In this document: positions 8,783-17,457 of the stretch, piece by piece | How the letters are laid out: every line of letters starts with the position of its first letter | How positions within the stretch are numbered: position 1 is the first letter of the stretch | DNA from: Nevskiaceae bacterium | GTDB taxonomy: Bacteria; Pseudomonadota; Gammaproteobacteria; Nevskiales; Nevskiaceae | Direction: 5' to 3' | NCBI GenBank assembly: GCA_008012115.1 | Contig: SSEB01000001.1 | Location: 177,140 to 241,139, forward strand | DNA: 64,000 bases | Position numbers and translations under genes: made by a program | Notes under the pieces: model-generated | The model's input: only the letters and a program-made list of their open reading frames with translations | What the model was told of the DNA's origin: nothing | The model's database searches: none

Positions 8783-9813
8783 TGGCCATCACCCCGCAGG
8801 AGGCCCTGCAGCGCGTCATCGAGCACCGCGAGATCTTTCACGACGAGATGATGGATCTGATGCGCCAGATCATGCGTGGCGAGGTGTCGCCGGTGATGAC
8901 GGCGGCGATCCTCGCCGGCCTGCGCGTGAAGAAGGAGACGGTCGGCGAGATCGCCGGCGCCGCGCGCGTGATGCGCGAACTGGCGGTGCCGGTTGCGGTC
9001 GCGCCCGATCCACATTTCCTCGACATCGTCGGCACCGGCGGCGACGGCAGCCACAGCTTCAACATCTCGACCTGCTCGATGTTCGTCGCGGCAGCGGCCG
9101 GCGCGCGCGTGGCCAAGCACGGCAACCGCGGCGTGTCGTCCAAGTCCGGCAGCGCCGATGTCCTGGAGGCGCTGGGTGCCGCCATCGATCTGCCGGCGGA
9201 ACAGGTGGCCCGCTGCATAGCCGATACCGGCATGGGCTTCATGTTCGCGCCCAACCATCATCCGGCGATGAAAGCCGTCGCGCCGGTGCGGCGCGAGATG
9301 GGCGTGCGCACCATCTTCAACATCCTCGGCCCGCTGACCAACCCGGCCAATGCGCCCAACATCCTGATGGGCGTGTTCCACCCGGACCTGGTCGGCATCC
9401 AGGTGCGCGTGCTGGAGCGCCTGGGCGTGCGGCGCGCGATGGTGGTCTGGGGCAAGGATGGCATGGACGAGATCACGCTGGGCGCGGCGACCCTGGTCGG
9501 CGAACTGCGCGACGGCGTCGTGCGCGAGTACGAGATCCAGCCCGAGGACTTTGGCCTGGCGATGGCGTCGAGCCGCAACCTCAAGGTCGCCGACGCGCAG
9601 GAATCGCGCGCGAAAATTCTGGAAGTGCTGGACGACACGCCGGGCGTGGCGCGCGACATCGTCGTGCTCAACAGCGGTGCGGCGCTCTATGCGGCCGGAC
9701 TGACCGCCACCATTGGCGAAGGTATCGCCCGGGCGCGCACGGCCCTCGCCAGCGGCGCCGCGCGCGCCAAGCTGCGGCAGTTCATCGAGACCACCCAGGC
9801 GCTGAAGTCATGA
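8782..9813 (+). CDS. trpD: Anthranilate phosphoribosyltransferase
   Basis: TrpD transfers the phosphoribosyl group of PRPP to anthranilate. The protein has 343 residues and begins [24 protein letters not shown]. It carries the PRPP-binding loop [17 protein letters not shown], the segment [21 protein letters not shown], and the metal-binding [12 protein letters not shown]. All family landmarks are in place and the length is normal. It sits in the overlapping trpG-trpD-trpC array, sharing one base with trpG and four with trpC. Confidence 0.97.
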   Translation: MAITPQEALQRVIEHREIFHDEMMDLMRQIMRGEVSPVMTAAILAGLRVKKETVGEIAGAARVMRELAVPVAVAPDPHFLDIVGTGGDGSHSFNISTCSMFVAAAAGARVAKHGNRGVSSKSGSADVLEALGAAIDLPAEQVARCIADTGMGFMFAPNHHPAMKAVAPVRREMGVRTIFNILGPLTNPANAPNILMGVFHPDLVGIQVRVLERLGVRRAMVVWGKDGMDEITLGAATLVGELRDGVVREYEIQPEDFGLAMASSRNLKVADAQESRAKILEVLDDTPGVARDIVVLNSGAALYAAGLTATIGEGIARARTALASGAARAKLRQFIETTQALKS

Positions 9814-10607
9814 GCGACATCCTAGAAAAAATCCTCGCCGTCAAATGCGACGAGATCGCCGCGTTGAAGCGACGGGCGTCGCTGGCGGCGCTGCGCGAGC
9901 AGGCTTTGGCGCGGGGTGCAGCGCGCGGCTTCGCCCGCGCGCTGCACGACAAGGTTGCGGCCGGCGGCGCGGGCGTGATCGCCGAGATCAAGAAGGCCTC
10001 GCCGAGCAAGGGTCTGATCCGCGCCGATTTCGAGCCGGCCTGGATCGCGCGCGAATACGAGCAGGGCGGGGCGGCTTGCCTGTCGGTGCTGACCGACCGG
10101 CAGTTCTTCCAGGGCCACGACGATTTTCTGAAAGCGGCACGCGCGGCCTGCGCCCTGCCGGTGATCCGCAAGGACTTCCTGATCGACGTGCACCAGGTCG
10201 TCGAGGCGCGCGCCATCGGCGCCGACTGCGTCCTGTTGATCGCGGCGGCGCTGTCGAAAGCGCAGCTCAACGAGCTGCACGGCTGCGCGCGGGAATCCGG
10301 GCTGGACGTGCTGGTCGAGATCCACGACCGCGCGGAACTGGGGCAGGTGCTGGACGCCGGCCTCGGCCGTGACTGGCTGCTGGGCATCAACAACCGCAAT
10401 CTGCGGACCTTCGAGACCCGGCTGGAGACCACGCTCGACCTGCTGCCGCTGCTGCCGGCCGGCTGCGAGGTGGTGACGGAGAGCGGCATCGGCGCGCCGG
10501 CCGACGTGGCGCGCATGCGCGCCGCCGGTGTGCAGCGTTTCCTGATCGGTGAATCGCTGATGCGCCAGCCCCGTCCGGGCGCGGCGCTGGCGGCGCTGAT
10601 CGCCTAG
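9810..10607 (+). CDS. trpC: Indole-3-glycerol phosphate synthase
   Basis: TrpC closes the indole ring, turning CdRP into indole-3-glycerol phosphate. The 265-residue single-domain barrel begins [20 protein letters not shown]. It contains [12 protein letters not shown] with the catalytic Lys, [28 protein letters not shown] and [12 protein letters not shown], ending with [11 protein letters not shown]. It is the monofunctional form, with no TrpF domain. The last gene of this trp cluster, it overlaps the convergent crp gene by four bases, leaving no room for a separate terminator. trpF, trpB and trpA are not in the window. Confidence 0.97.
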   Translation: MSDILEKILAVKCDEIAALKRRASLAALREQALARGAARGFARALHDKVAAGGAGVIAEIKKASPSKGLIRADFEPAWIAREYEQGGAACLSVLTDRQFFQGHDDFLKAARAACALPVIRKDFLIDVHQVVEARAIGADCVLLIAAALSKAQLNELHGCARESGLDVLVEIHDRAELGQVLDAGLGRDWLLGINNRNLRTFETRLETTLDLLPLLPAGCEVVTESGIGAPADVARMRAAGVQRFLIGESLMRQPRPGAALAALIA

Positions 10608-11230
10608 GACTGCTGTTTGGCGTTGAACACCAGGATGCTGCGGCCCTTGCTGCTGAGCACGCCATCCTCTTCCAGCTTTTTCAGCACGCGCCCGGCCATC
10701 TCGCGCGAGCAGCCGACGTTGCGGGCCAGTTCCTGGCGGCTGATGCGCACCACGACGCCGCGCGGATTGGCGACGGCACCGGGTTTCTGGCAGAGATCGA
10801 GCAGGGCATGGGCAACACGCCCGGCGACGTCGAGAAAAGCCAGATCGCCCAGCCGGCGACTGGTGTCGCGCAGACGCGCGGCGAGCTGGCCGGCGATCTC
10901 GAACATGATCTCCGGGTGCTCGCGGCTGAACTGGCGGAAGGCCTGGAAGCCGATTTCCGCGACCAGGGTGGGGTTGCGCGTGCGCACGATGGCGGTGCGC
11001 AGTTTCTGTTCCGGAAACAGGCACATCTCACCAAAGAAGTCGCCCGGGCCGAGGTAGGCCAGCACGATTTCGCGGCCGTTGTCGTCCTCCAGCAGGATGC
11101 TGACCGAGCCCTCGAGAAGGAGGAACAGCGTCTGCGGCGTGTCGCCGGTATGGATCAGCGTATGTTTGGGCGCATAGCTGCGCTTATGTGCCTGGGCGAT
11201 GAACGCCTGCACGGCGGACTGCTCGAACAT
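10604..11230 (-). CDS. crp: CRP/Vfr-family cyclic nucleotide-responsive regulator
   Basis: This is a 208-residue DNA-binding regulator of the CRP/Vfr/Clp group. The N-terminal cNMP-binding barrel includes [20 protein letters not shown] and [20 protein letters not shown]. The C-terminal helix-turn-helix is [21 protein letters not shown]. The phosphate-binding loop differs from E. coli CRP (GELGLF with Arg-Ser), having Met, Cys and LRTA in those places, so affinity for cAMP may differ; some Xanthomonas Clp proteins respond to c-di-GMP instead. The order trpC, vfr, speD, coq7 is the same as in Pseudomonas. It is transcribed divergently from osmC with about 90 bases between them. Confidence 0.9.
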   Translation of the reverse strand: MFEQSAVQAFIAQAHKRSYAPKHTLIHTGDTPQTLFLLLEGSVSILLEDDNGREIVLAYLGPGDFFGEMCLFPEQKLRTAIVRTRNPTLVAEIGFQAFRQFSREHPEIMFEIAGQLAARLRDTSRRLGDLAFLDVAGRVAHALLDLCQKPGAVANPRGVVVRISRQELARNVGCSREMAGRVLKKLEEDGVLSSKGRSILVFNAKQQS

Positions 11231-11323
11231 TCAAATGCTCTCCTGAACCTTGTGCGCGTCTAGCCTGGACGCTTGTTTTTTCCGAAAATAGCACAATATC
11301 CATGTTTTCTTACGGAGTACCCC

Positions 11324-11746
11324 GTGCAAGCGCGCATCAAATGGGCAGAAAACGCTGCCTTCATCGGCGAAACCGGCAGCGGCCACGCCATTGTCATCGA
11401 TGGTCCCCAGGAGATCGGCGGCCGCAATCTGGGCCCGCGGCCGATGGAACTGATGCTGCTCAGCGTCGGCGCCTGTTCCGCAGTGGACGTGGTGATGATC
11501 CTCAAGAAGTCGCGCCAGCAGATCACCGACTGCTACGTCGAGGTGACCTCCAAGCGCGCCGAGACCGATCCCAAGGTCTTCACCGACATCCACCTGCACT
11601 TCGTGGTCACTGGCAAGGCGCTGGGCGAAAACCACGTCAAGCGCGCGGTGGACCTGTCGGCGGAAAAGTACTGCTCGGCCTCGATCATGCTCGGCCGGGC
11701 CGGGGCCAAGGTGACGCACGACTATGAGGTACGCGAGTCCGCCTGA
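11324..11746 (+). CDS. OsmC/YhfA family thiol peroxidase-like protein
   Basis: The 140-residue protein starts at GTG 11324 with ACGGAG six bases before it, giving VQARIKWAENAAFIGETGSG. It has the OsmC-fold pattern of a first Cys in LLSVGACSAVDVV and a second in SAEKYCSASIMLGRAG, the pair that reduces organic hydroperoxides in active members. It is closest to the YhfA subgroup, which stands next to crp in E. coli and near vfr in Pseudomonas. An open extension of 17 residues upstream is not family-like. The enzyme activity of the YhfA subgroup has not been firmly shown, so the peroxidase role is inference. Confidence 0.9.
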   Translation: MQARIKWAENAAFIGETGSGHAIVIDGPQEIGGRNLGPRPMELMLLSVGACSAVDVVMILKKSRQQITDCYVEVTSKRAETDPKVFTDIHLHFVVTGKALGENHVKRAVDLSAEKYCSASIMLGRAGAKVTHDYEVRESA

Positions 11747-11854
11747 GCGGTTGACACGCTGGCGTCATACATGGCGCAGCATTTTGTTGGATAATGTGCG
11801 CTAGTGGGCGCGCCGAGGCGCGCCTGTTTTCATTCTGTTCCGAGGGTTCCTGCA

Positions 11855-12655
11855 TTGGCCAAGCCCAAGCCCAAACCGACCAACAACCCGAAGCTCAAGC
11901 TGCTGGGGTTCAACAACCTCACCAAGACCCTGAGCTTCAACATCTACGACATCTGCTACGCGCGCACCAAGCAGCATCAGCAGGAGTACGTGGAGTACAT
12001 CGACGAGGCCTACAACGCCGAGCGCCTGACCGCCATCCTGACCGAGGTGGCCAACATCATTGGCGCCAACATCCTCAACATCGCGCGCCAGGACTACGAT
12101 CCGCAGGGCGCGTCGGTGACCATGCTGATCTCGGAAGGGCATCACGACGGTCTGAAGACGCCGGGCAAGGACTCGGTGGTGACGCATCTCGACAAGAGCC
12201 ACATCACCGTCCACACCTACCCGGAGACGCACCCGGACAACGGCATCTCGACGTTCCGCGCGGACATCGACGTGTCCACCTGCGGCAAGATCTCGCCGCT
12301 GAAGGCGCTGAACTACCTGATCAAGAGCTTCGAGAGCGACATCGTCGTGCTCGACTACCGCGTGCGCGGCTTCACCCGCAACGTGCGCGGCATGAAGCAC
12401 TTCATCGACCACAACGTCGATTCGATCCAGAGCTTCATCTCGTCGGACATCAAGGACCGCTACCAGATGATCGACGTCAACGTCTACCAGGAGTTCATCT
12501 TCCACACCAAGATGCGCCTGAAGGAGCTCGACCTCGACACCTACCTGTTCGGCGAGGGCGTGTCCGAGCTGCCGCCGCGCGATGCCAAGAAGATCCGTGA
12601 CAACGTCAACCACGAGATCATGGAAATCTACTACGGCAACAACATCCAGCGCTGA
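11855..12655 (+). CDS. speD: S-adenosylmethionine decarboxylase proenzyme
   Basis: SpeD supplies decarboxylated SAM for spermidine synthesis. The 266-residue protein is of the Pseudomonas/E. coli type: [20 protein letters not shown] at the start, then [20 protein letters not shown]. The self-cleavage site is [14 protein letters not shown], where Ser115 becomes the pyruvoyl group. Conserved [17 protein letters not shown] follows. The TTG at 11855 is chosen because GAGGG stands eight bases upstream and it matches the family length; a GTG at 11804 would add 17 residues. The gene ends in a clear terminator. A possible -10 GATAAT lies at 11790-11795. Confidence 0.95.
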   Translation: MAKPKPKPTNNPKLKLLGFNNLTKTLSFNIYDICYARTKQHQQEYVEYIDEAYNAERLTAILTEVANIIGANILNIARQDYDPQGASVTMLISEGHHDGLKTPGKDSVVTHLDKSHITVHTYPETHPDNGISTFRADIDVSTCGKISPLKALNYLIKSFESDIVVLDYRVRGFTRNVRGMKHFIDHNVDSIQSFISSDIKDRYQMIDVNVYQEFIFHTKMRLKELDLDTYLFGEGVSELPPRDAKKIRDNVNHEIMEIYYGNNIQR

Positions 12656-12673
12656 GGCTGGCGCTGTGACGCG

Positions 12674-12697
12674 AAACCCGCCGAAAGGCGGGTTTTT
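12674..12697. terminator. Bidirectional terminator between speD and the redoxin gene
   Basis: The stem AAACCCGCC/GGCGGGTTT (12674-12682 with 12687-12695) is closed by GAAA and flanked by A on one side and T on the other. It can serve speD on the plus strand and the convergent redoxin gene on the minus strand. Confidence 0.88.
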
Positions 12698-12702
12698 GCG
12701 TT

Positions 12703-13248
12703 TCAGGGCTCGGCGAGCAGGCGTTGCAGCGCCGCATCGACGGCGCGGGCGTTGTCGTCGCCCTCGTGCGTTTCGCCGACAAACAATCCACGGATGCGGC
12801 CGTGCCGGTCAACGAGGTAGAACGCGGGCCAGTAGCGGTTGTCCAGCGCCGTCCAGTAGGAGTAGTCGTTGTCCAGCATCACCGGCCCGCCGACCTGCAA
12901 CTCGCCGAGCTTGCGCACGACGTTGGCGCGCAAGTACTCCTGCGGCAGCTCCGGCGTGTGGACGCCGACGACTCGCAGGCCACGGTCGCGGTAGCGCTGC
13001 TCGATGCCGTGCAGCCAGGGCAGCGAGCGCTGGCAGTTTCCGCAGGCGAAGGTCCAGACATCGAGGATCACCACCTGGCCGCGCAGATCGTTCCAGCTCA
13101 GCGGCGGCGAGTTGAGCCAGTCCTCGGCGCGGCTGTGGGTGAAGGCCGGTGCCGGCCGGACCTCGGCGACCGGCGCTGCGGCGCGGGCGCAAGTAGTCAC
13201 CGCGAGCAGCAGGGCCAGCGCCGGGCGCCGCAGGGCGAGGCGGCGCAC
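12703..13248 (-). CDS. Periplasmic thioredoxin-like (redoxin) protein
   Basis: This 181-residue exported redoxin starts at GTG 13248, one base after the msrB stop. A signal peptide (RRPALALLLAVTTCARAAA) is followed by a thioredoxin fold with the active site WTFACGNCQRSLPWL. The segment VVGVHTPELPQEYL and the later cis-Pro region WPAFYLVDRHGRI are like the C-terminal redoxin domain of DipZ and related TlpA-type proteins. The very close coupling to an exported MsrB suggests that it reduces MsrB in the periplasm; this is inference from context. It ends at the terminator shared with speD. Confidence 0.82.
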   Translation of the reverse strand: MRRLALRRPALALLLAVTTCARAAAPVAEVRPAPAFTHSRAEDWLNSPPLSWNDLRGQVVILDVWTFACGNCQRSLPWLHGIEQRYRDRGLRVVGVHTPELPQEYLRANVVRKLGELQVGGPVMLDNDYSYWTALDNRYWPAFYLVDRHGRIRGLFVGETHEGDDNARAVDAALQRLLAEP

Positions 13249-13249
13249 A

Positions 13250-13723
13250 TCAGCCCCGCAACACCGGCAGCGGCTGCTCGCGCGGCACGAAGTGCAGCGC
13301 CACGCCGTTGTTGCAATAACGCAGGCCGGTGGGCGCGGGCCCGTCATCGAAGACATGACCCTGGTGGCCGCCGCAGTGGCTGCAGTGATATTCGGTGCGC
13401 GGGACCAGCAGCTTGAAGTCGCGCTGGGTGGCAACGGCATCCGGCAGCGGCCGGAAGAAGCTGGGCCAGCCGGTGCCGCTCTCGTATTTGGTGGCGGCGT
13501 CGAACAGCGGCTGGTAGCAGGCGGCGCAGACAAAGTGCCCCGGCCGGTGCTCGTTGAGCAGCGGGCTGGTGTAGGGCGGCTCGGTGTCCTCCTCGAACAG
13601 CACGGCGTAGGCGGCGGGCGGCAGCAGCTGCTTCCAGTCGGGCTTGGCAGCGGCGCGGGCGGCGCCCGCCCAGACGGCGGTGGCGGCGGTCAGCACCTGC
13701 TGGATGAAATGGCGGCGTTTCAT
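13250..13723 (-). CDS. msrB: Exported peptide-methionine (R)-S-oxide reductase
   Basis: MsrB reduces methionine-R-sulfoxide in proteins. This form has 157 residues and starts MKRRHFIQQVLTAATAVWAG, a twin-arginine-like or Sec signal peptide, so it acts outside the cytoplasm. Two CxxC zinc sites are present (CAAC and CSHC), with YESGTGWPSF, GGHQGHVFDDGP, and the catalytic Cys in RYCNNGVALHFVP. The start is set by GGGAGGA just upstream of 13723; the open frame before it is unsupported. It is the first gene of a two-gene unit with the redoxin gene. No MsrA domain is fused to it. Confidence 0.93.
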   Translation of the reverse strand: MKRRHFIQQVLTAATAVWAGAARAAAKPDWKQLLPPAAYAVLFEEDTEPPYTSPLLNEHRPGHFVCAACYQPLFDAATKYESGTGWPSFFRPLPDAVATQRDFKLLVPRTEYHCSHCGGHQGHVFDDGPAPTGLRYCNNGVALHFVPREQPLPVLRG

Positions 13724-13859
13724 GGCGATCCTCCCAGTCCCACGGTACGGTGGACCGTGATGCGGAGATGCTAGGGGCCCGTGGTGGCGGCGTCTGCGCC
13801 CGCCGGTTCGCGCCTTATGTCTGATCGTCCACCGGATGGCGTCGGAAGCGGTTTCGAGG

Positions 13860-13973
13860 GCCACCCGCTGTACCGCGAAGCATCGCCAGAAATGTTATTA
13901 AATATATAACGAATAAAAATTCATACTATATTTAATAACCAATAGCGCAGGTCTCCCGGGGAGAGCGGGTGAC
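13860..13973. repeat. 114-bp palindromic element, copy B
   Basis: Left end GCCACCCGCT (13860-13869), right end AGCGGGTGAC (13964-13973) and an AT-rich core at 13894-13939. The core has a 13-bp perfect stem, GTTATTAAATATA pairing with TATATTTAATAAC. It lies between msrB and coq7, both on the minus strand. Apart from this element, the 285-bp gap shows no gene. Confidence 0.9.
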
Positions 13974-14008
13974 GCCATGACGGGCCATTTCGCGGCCGGA
14001 TGCCTCGC

Positions 14009-14647
14009 TCAGAAGCGATAAGCGCCGAACTTCATGACGCGGGCGGCGCGCTTCATCAGCTCGCGCACCGGGCGCGGCAGCGGTGCGCCGCCGGCGTCGC
14101 TGGCCTCCTGGCCGTGGCGCGTCTCGTCGTGGCGCATGGCCTCGAGGATGCGGCGGCTGCGCGCGTCGGGTTCCGGCAGGCGCTGCAGATGCTCGTCGAG
14201 ATGTTCGGACACCTGCTTCTCGGTCTCGGCGACGAAGCCCAGGCTCCAGCGGTCGCCGGCCAGGCCGGCAACGGCGCCGATGGCGAAGGAGCCGAGATAC
14301 CACAGCGGCTGCAGCTTGCTGGGGCCATCGCCGAGTTCTTCCAGGCGCTGCTCGCACCAGCGCAGATGATCGCGCTCCTCGGCGGCGGCCTTGAGCAGCT
14401 GCTCGCGCACGCGCGGGTTGCGCGCGGTCAGCGCCTGGCCCTGGTAGAGCGCCTGCGCAGCGACTTCGCCAGCGTGGTTGATGCGCATCAGGCCGGCGGC
14501 GTGGCGGCGCTCGTCCGGCGCCAGCGGCTGCTCCGGCTGCTGCGTGGCGGGATTGCCGCGGCCGTGGCGCGCGCCGGGCGCGAGCTGCGCAAGGCCCTGA
14601 TGCAGGCGCATCAGGAGTTGATCGGCGGGAGTGTAGTGACGGTCCAT
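14009..14647 (-). CDS. coq7: 2-polyprenyl-3-methyl-6-methoxy-1,4-benzoquinone monooxygenase
   Basis: Coq7 hydroxylates the quinone ring late in ubiquinone synthesis. The 212-residue protein has the carboxylate-bridged di-iron pattern: [56 protein letters not shown] and [12 protein letters not shown] supply the Glu and ExxH ligands. A hydrophobic stretch, [18 protein letters not shown], is the membrane-facing helix. It lies 24 bases downstream of the AraC regulator gene on the same strand. Its place near speD is the same as in Pseudomonas. Confidence 0.96.
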   Translation of the reverse strand: MDRHYTPADQLLMRLHQGLAQLAPGARHGRGNPATQQPEQPLAPDERRHAAGLMRINHAGEVAAQALYQGQALTARNPRVREQLLKAAAEERDHLRWCEQRLEELGDGPSKLQPLWYLGSFAIGAVAGLAGDRWSLGFVAETEKQVSEHLDEHLQRLPEPDARSRRILEAMRHDETRHGQEASDAGGAPLPRPVRELMKRAARVMKFGAYRF

Positions 14648-14671
14648 GCCGCTATTTTACGACGGCGTGGC

Positions 14672-15577
14672 TCAGGATTTGCGGTAGGCCGACGGCGAGT
14701 GGCCGTGCGTGCGCTTGAACGCCTGGCTGAAGGCGGCCTCCGAGCTGTAACCCACCTGTTCGGCGATCTGGGTCAGCGTCAGCCGCGTCTGCGTCAGCTT
14801 CCAGGCGGCCAGGCGCATGCGGTGCTCGGTGAGGTAGGACAGCGGCGGCTGGCCCATGACCTGCGCGAAACGTTCGGCGAAGGCCGAGCGCGACAGGTGC
14901 GCGATCTCGGCCAGCTCCGGCACCGTCCAGTTGCGCGACGGCTCGCGGTGCATGGCGGCCAGTGCGCTGGACAGCGGCCCGTCGCGCAGCGCCATCAGCC
15001 AGCTGCCGTTGCCCTCCGGCAGCGAGGCCACGTAATCGCGCAGCGCCTCCACCAGCAGGATGTCAGCGACGCGGTTGATGATGACCTGCTGGCCGGGCAG
15101 CACCTTGGCGGTTTCCTCGGCGATGAATTGCAGGCCGATGCGCAGCCACGGCGCCGGTGCGCCAGCGATGCTGCGCAGGTGGATCAGGTCGGGCAGGGCC
15201 GCGATCAGCGGCCGCGCCAGGTTCACGTCGAAACGGAAATGGCCGCTGAGCAGGGCCGTGCCCTGGCCGCCGAAGCGCAGCGGCACCACCTGCGGACTGT
15301 CGAGCGACGGCATCAGGTCCTGCGCGGCGACGCGGGTCGCCGGGTCGTCCTGCACACGATGCTCGATGCCGCCGGGCAGCATGGCGATGTCGCCGGTCTG
15401 CAGCCGCAGGGGTTCGCAGCCGTTTCGCAGCAGCCAGGCCTCGCCGCGGGTAACGATGTGAAAGCTGGTCAGGCCGGGGGTGTGCAGGCGAACCGCCCAG
15501 GGCGCGCTCAGTTCGGTTTCGCGGAACACGGCGCCGTGCAGGCGGATGTCGTCGAGGATCAGGCTCAGCGTGTCCAT
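14672..15577 (-). CDS. AraC family transcriptional regulator (cupin N-terminus)
   Basis: This 301-residue regulator has an N-terminal cupin_6-type sensor domain (MDTLSLILDDIRLHGAVFRE, then LHTPGLTSFHIVTRGEAWL and LQTGDIAMLPGG). Two AraC helix-turn-helix units follow (WTVPELAEIAHLSRSAFAER and LTLTQIAEQVGYSSEAAFSQ), ending FKRTHGHSPSAYRKS. The ATG at 15577 fits this family; the open frame beyond it looks unlike protein. It is divergent from alkB with about 200 bases between them, so it is the likely regulator of the alkane monooxygenase. The ligand is unknown. Confidence 0.9.
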   Translation of the reverse strand: MDTLSLILDDIRLHGAVFRETELSAPWAVRLHTPGLTSFHIVTRGEAWLLRNGCEPLRLQTGDIAMLPGGIEHRVQDDPATRVAAQDLMPSLDSPQVVPLRFGGQGTALLSGHFRFDVNLARPLIAALPDLIHLRSIAGAPAPWLRIGLQFIAEETAKVLPGQQVIINRVADILLVEALRDYVASLPEGNGSWLMALRDGPLSSALAAMHREPSRNWTVPELAEIAHLSRSAFAERFAQVMGQPPLSYLTEHRMRLAAWKLTQTRLTLTQIAEQVGYSSEAAFSQAFKRTHGHSPSAYRKS

Positions 15578-15780
15578 GGCAGTGCATTCCCGGCGCATGG
15601 CCGGCGTTTTGAAGAGGTTTTCTGGAGCCTGACGAAGGTGGCGGCGTTTGACTGGGGTTTGCCGGTGCGCGGCATATTCCGCCATTGGCCGATGACATTG
15701 ACTATATCACCGCGCCGGGCGTATACCCGCAGGGCGCGGCGGCCCGGGCCGAGTCCGGGCATCACGCTGGAGGATGCACG

Positions 15781-17172
15781 ATGATGAGTACGACCACGAT
15801 CGACTCGACCTGGACGGACGGCAAGTACTACCTGTGGCTGCTCAGTCCGATGATTCCCGTGCTGGTGCTGGCCGCGCTGGGCCTGTACCTGTGGACCGGC
15901 TACACGGCGTTCGCCTGGGGCGGCCCCATCCTGGTCTACGGCCTGATCCCGCTGCTGGACCGCCTGATCGGCGAGGACAAGAACAATCCGCCGGAATCGG
16001 CGGTGGCGGAACTGGAGAACACGCTCTACTACCGCGCCATCGTCTACGCCTATATCCCGACCCAGTTCCTGGCGACTATCTGGGGCGCCTGGATCGTGGT
16101 CAATGGTCATGTCTCCGGCTTCGCCCTGGTCGGCCTGATCTTCACCGTCGGCACCGCCAACGGCATCGCCATCAACACCGCGCACGAGCTGGGCCACAAG
16201 AAGGAGAGCCTGGACCGCTGGCTGGCCAAGCTGACGCTGGCGCCGGTGGCTTACGGTCACTTCTATGTCGAGCACACCCGCGGCCATCACAAGAACGTGG
16301 CGACGCCGGAGGACCCGGCCAGCTCCAAGATGGGCGAAACCTTCTGGGCCTTCCTGCCGCGCACGGTGTTCGGCAGCGTGCGCTCGGCCTGGAACATCGA
16401 GAAGGAGCGCCTCGCGCGCAACGGCAAGGGCGTGTGGAGCCTCGACAACGATAACCTGCAGGCCTGGGCGATGACGGTCGTGCTGTTCGGCGGCATCACG
16501 CTGTGGCTGGGCTGGGCGGCGCTGCCGTTCCTGCTGCTGCAGGCGGCCTACGGCGCCTCGCTGCTGGAGGTCATCAACTACATCGAGCACTACGGCCTGC
16601 TGCGCCAGAAGGGTGCCGACGGCCGCTACGAGCGCTGCCAGCCCAAGCACTCCTGGAACAGCAACCACATCGTCACCAACCTGTTCCTCTACCAGCTGCA
16701 GCGCCACTCGGACCACCACGCCAACCCGACGCGCCGCTTCCAGGCTCTGCGTCACTTCGACGAGAGCCCGCAACTGCCGTCGGGTTATGCCTCGATGCTG
16801 ATCCCGGCCTACATCCCGTTCCTGTGGTTCCGCCAGATGGATCCGCTGGTCGTCGCCCACCACAAGGGCGACCTGACCCAGGCCAATCTTTATCCGCCCA
16901 AGCGCGCGGCGCTGCTGGCGCGCTGGAGCAACAAGACGCTCGACGACGGCCATCCGGCGCTGTTCCCCGGCAGTCACGTCACCGCCAAGCCGGCGACGGC
17001 AGCAGATGCCGCGCGCTATCAGTGCACGGATTGCGGCTACATCTACGACGAGGCCAAGGGCTGCCCGCACGAGGGCTTCCCGCCCGGCACGCGCTGGTCG
17101 CAGATTCCCGATACCTGGCCATGTCCGGACTGCGCCGTGCGCGAGAAGGTAGATTTCGTCCCGCTCAAGTGA
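15781..17172 (+). CDS. alkB: Alkane 1-monooxygenase fused to rubredoxin
   Basis: This inner-membrane di-iron enzyme hydroxylates the terminal carbon of alkanes. The 463-residue protein has hydrophobic helices around residues 16-60, 86-130 and 228-262. It carries the four histidine motifs HELGHK (135-140), EHTRGHH (164-170), NYIEHYG (266-272) and LQRHSDHH (306-313). A linker leads to a C-terminal rubredoxin domain with Cys415, Cys418, Cys448 and Cys451 (CTDCGYIYD, CPDC), giving a built-in electron donor. ATG 15781 or 15784 starts the protein after a strong GGAGG. A separate rubredoxin gene follows 39 bases downstream. It is not the DNA repair AlkB, which is also present in this window. Confidence 0.96.
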   Translation: MMSTTTIDSTWTDGKYYLWLLSPMIPVLVLAALGLYLWTGYTAFAWGGPILVYGLIPLLDRLIGEDKNNPPESAVAELENTLYYRAIVYAYIPTQFLATIWGAWIVVNGHVSGFALVGLIFTVGTANGIAINTAHELGHKKESLDRWLAKLTLAPVAYGHFYVEHTRGHHKNVATPEDPASSKMGETFWAFLPRTVFGSVRSAWNIEKERLARNGKGVWSLDNDNLQAWAMTVVLFGGITLWLGWAALPFLLLQAAYGASLLEVINYIEHYGLLRQKGADGRYERCQPKHSWNSNHIVTNLFLYQLQRHSDHHANPTRRFQALRHFDESPQLPSGYASMLIPAYIPFLWFRQMDPLVVAHHKGDLTQANLYPPKRAALLARWSNKTLDDGHPALFPGSHVTAKPATAADAARYQCTDCGYIYDEAKGCPHEGFPPGTRWSQIPDTWPCPDCAVREKVDFVPLK

Positions 17173-17211
17173 GCCGGCCCTCGGCGCGTTGTCGATACGG
17201 AGTCTGCGGCG

Positions 17212-17385
17212 ATGAACCATCGGAAATGGCAATGCGCCGGCTGCGGCTACATCTATGACGAGGCACTGGGCTGGCCGGCGGACGGGATTCCCGCCGGCAC
17301 GCGCTGGGAGGATGTGCCGGACGACTGGACCTGCCCGGATTGCGGCGCCTCCAAGGCGGATTTCCAGATGGTGCTGCTGAGCTGA
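17212..17385 (+). CDS. Rubredoxin (stand-alone, AlkG2-like)
   Basis: This is a 57-residue rubredoxin, [20 protein letters not shown] to the end QMVLLS. It has the two CxxCG iron-binding knuckles (CAGCGY and CPDCGA), [18 protein letters not shown] and the SKADF tail typical of AlkG2-type rubredoxins, which pass electrons to AlkB. CGGAG stands nine bases before the ATG. With the rubredoxin domain already fused to AlkB, the organism has two donors side by side. A ferredoxin/rubredoxin reductase is not seen in the window. Confidence 0.93.
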   Translation: MNHRKWQCAGCGYIYDEALGWPADGIPAGTRWEDVPDDWTCPDCGASKADFQMVLLS

Positions 17386-17413
17386 GCGGTAGCGTCACCT
17401 CGCGGGTCACCTC

Positions 17414-17449
17414 AAGCCGGTAGAATGGGGCTCCGTCTACCGGCTTTTT
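17414..17449 (+). terminator. Terminator after alkB-rubredoxin, abutting holA
   Basis: The stem AAGCCGGTAGA/TCTACCGGCTT (17414-17424 with 17436-17446) has an 11-base loop and is followed by T's. It ends 8 bases before the proposed holA start, so it also forms the holA leader. Confidence 0.82.
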
Positions 17450-17457
17450 CATTCGCT

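Noticed and set aside
11751..11756. TTGACA as the -35 of speD
   Set aside because: No -10 at 16-18 bases; the plausible GATAAT is 33 bases further on, so the match is probably chance.
14000..15784. 594-codon plus-strand frame over coq7 and the AraC gene
   Set aside because: Antisense shadow of two well-supported genes; its sequence has no family features.
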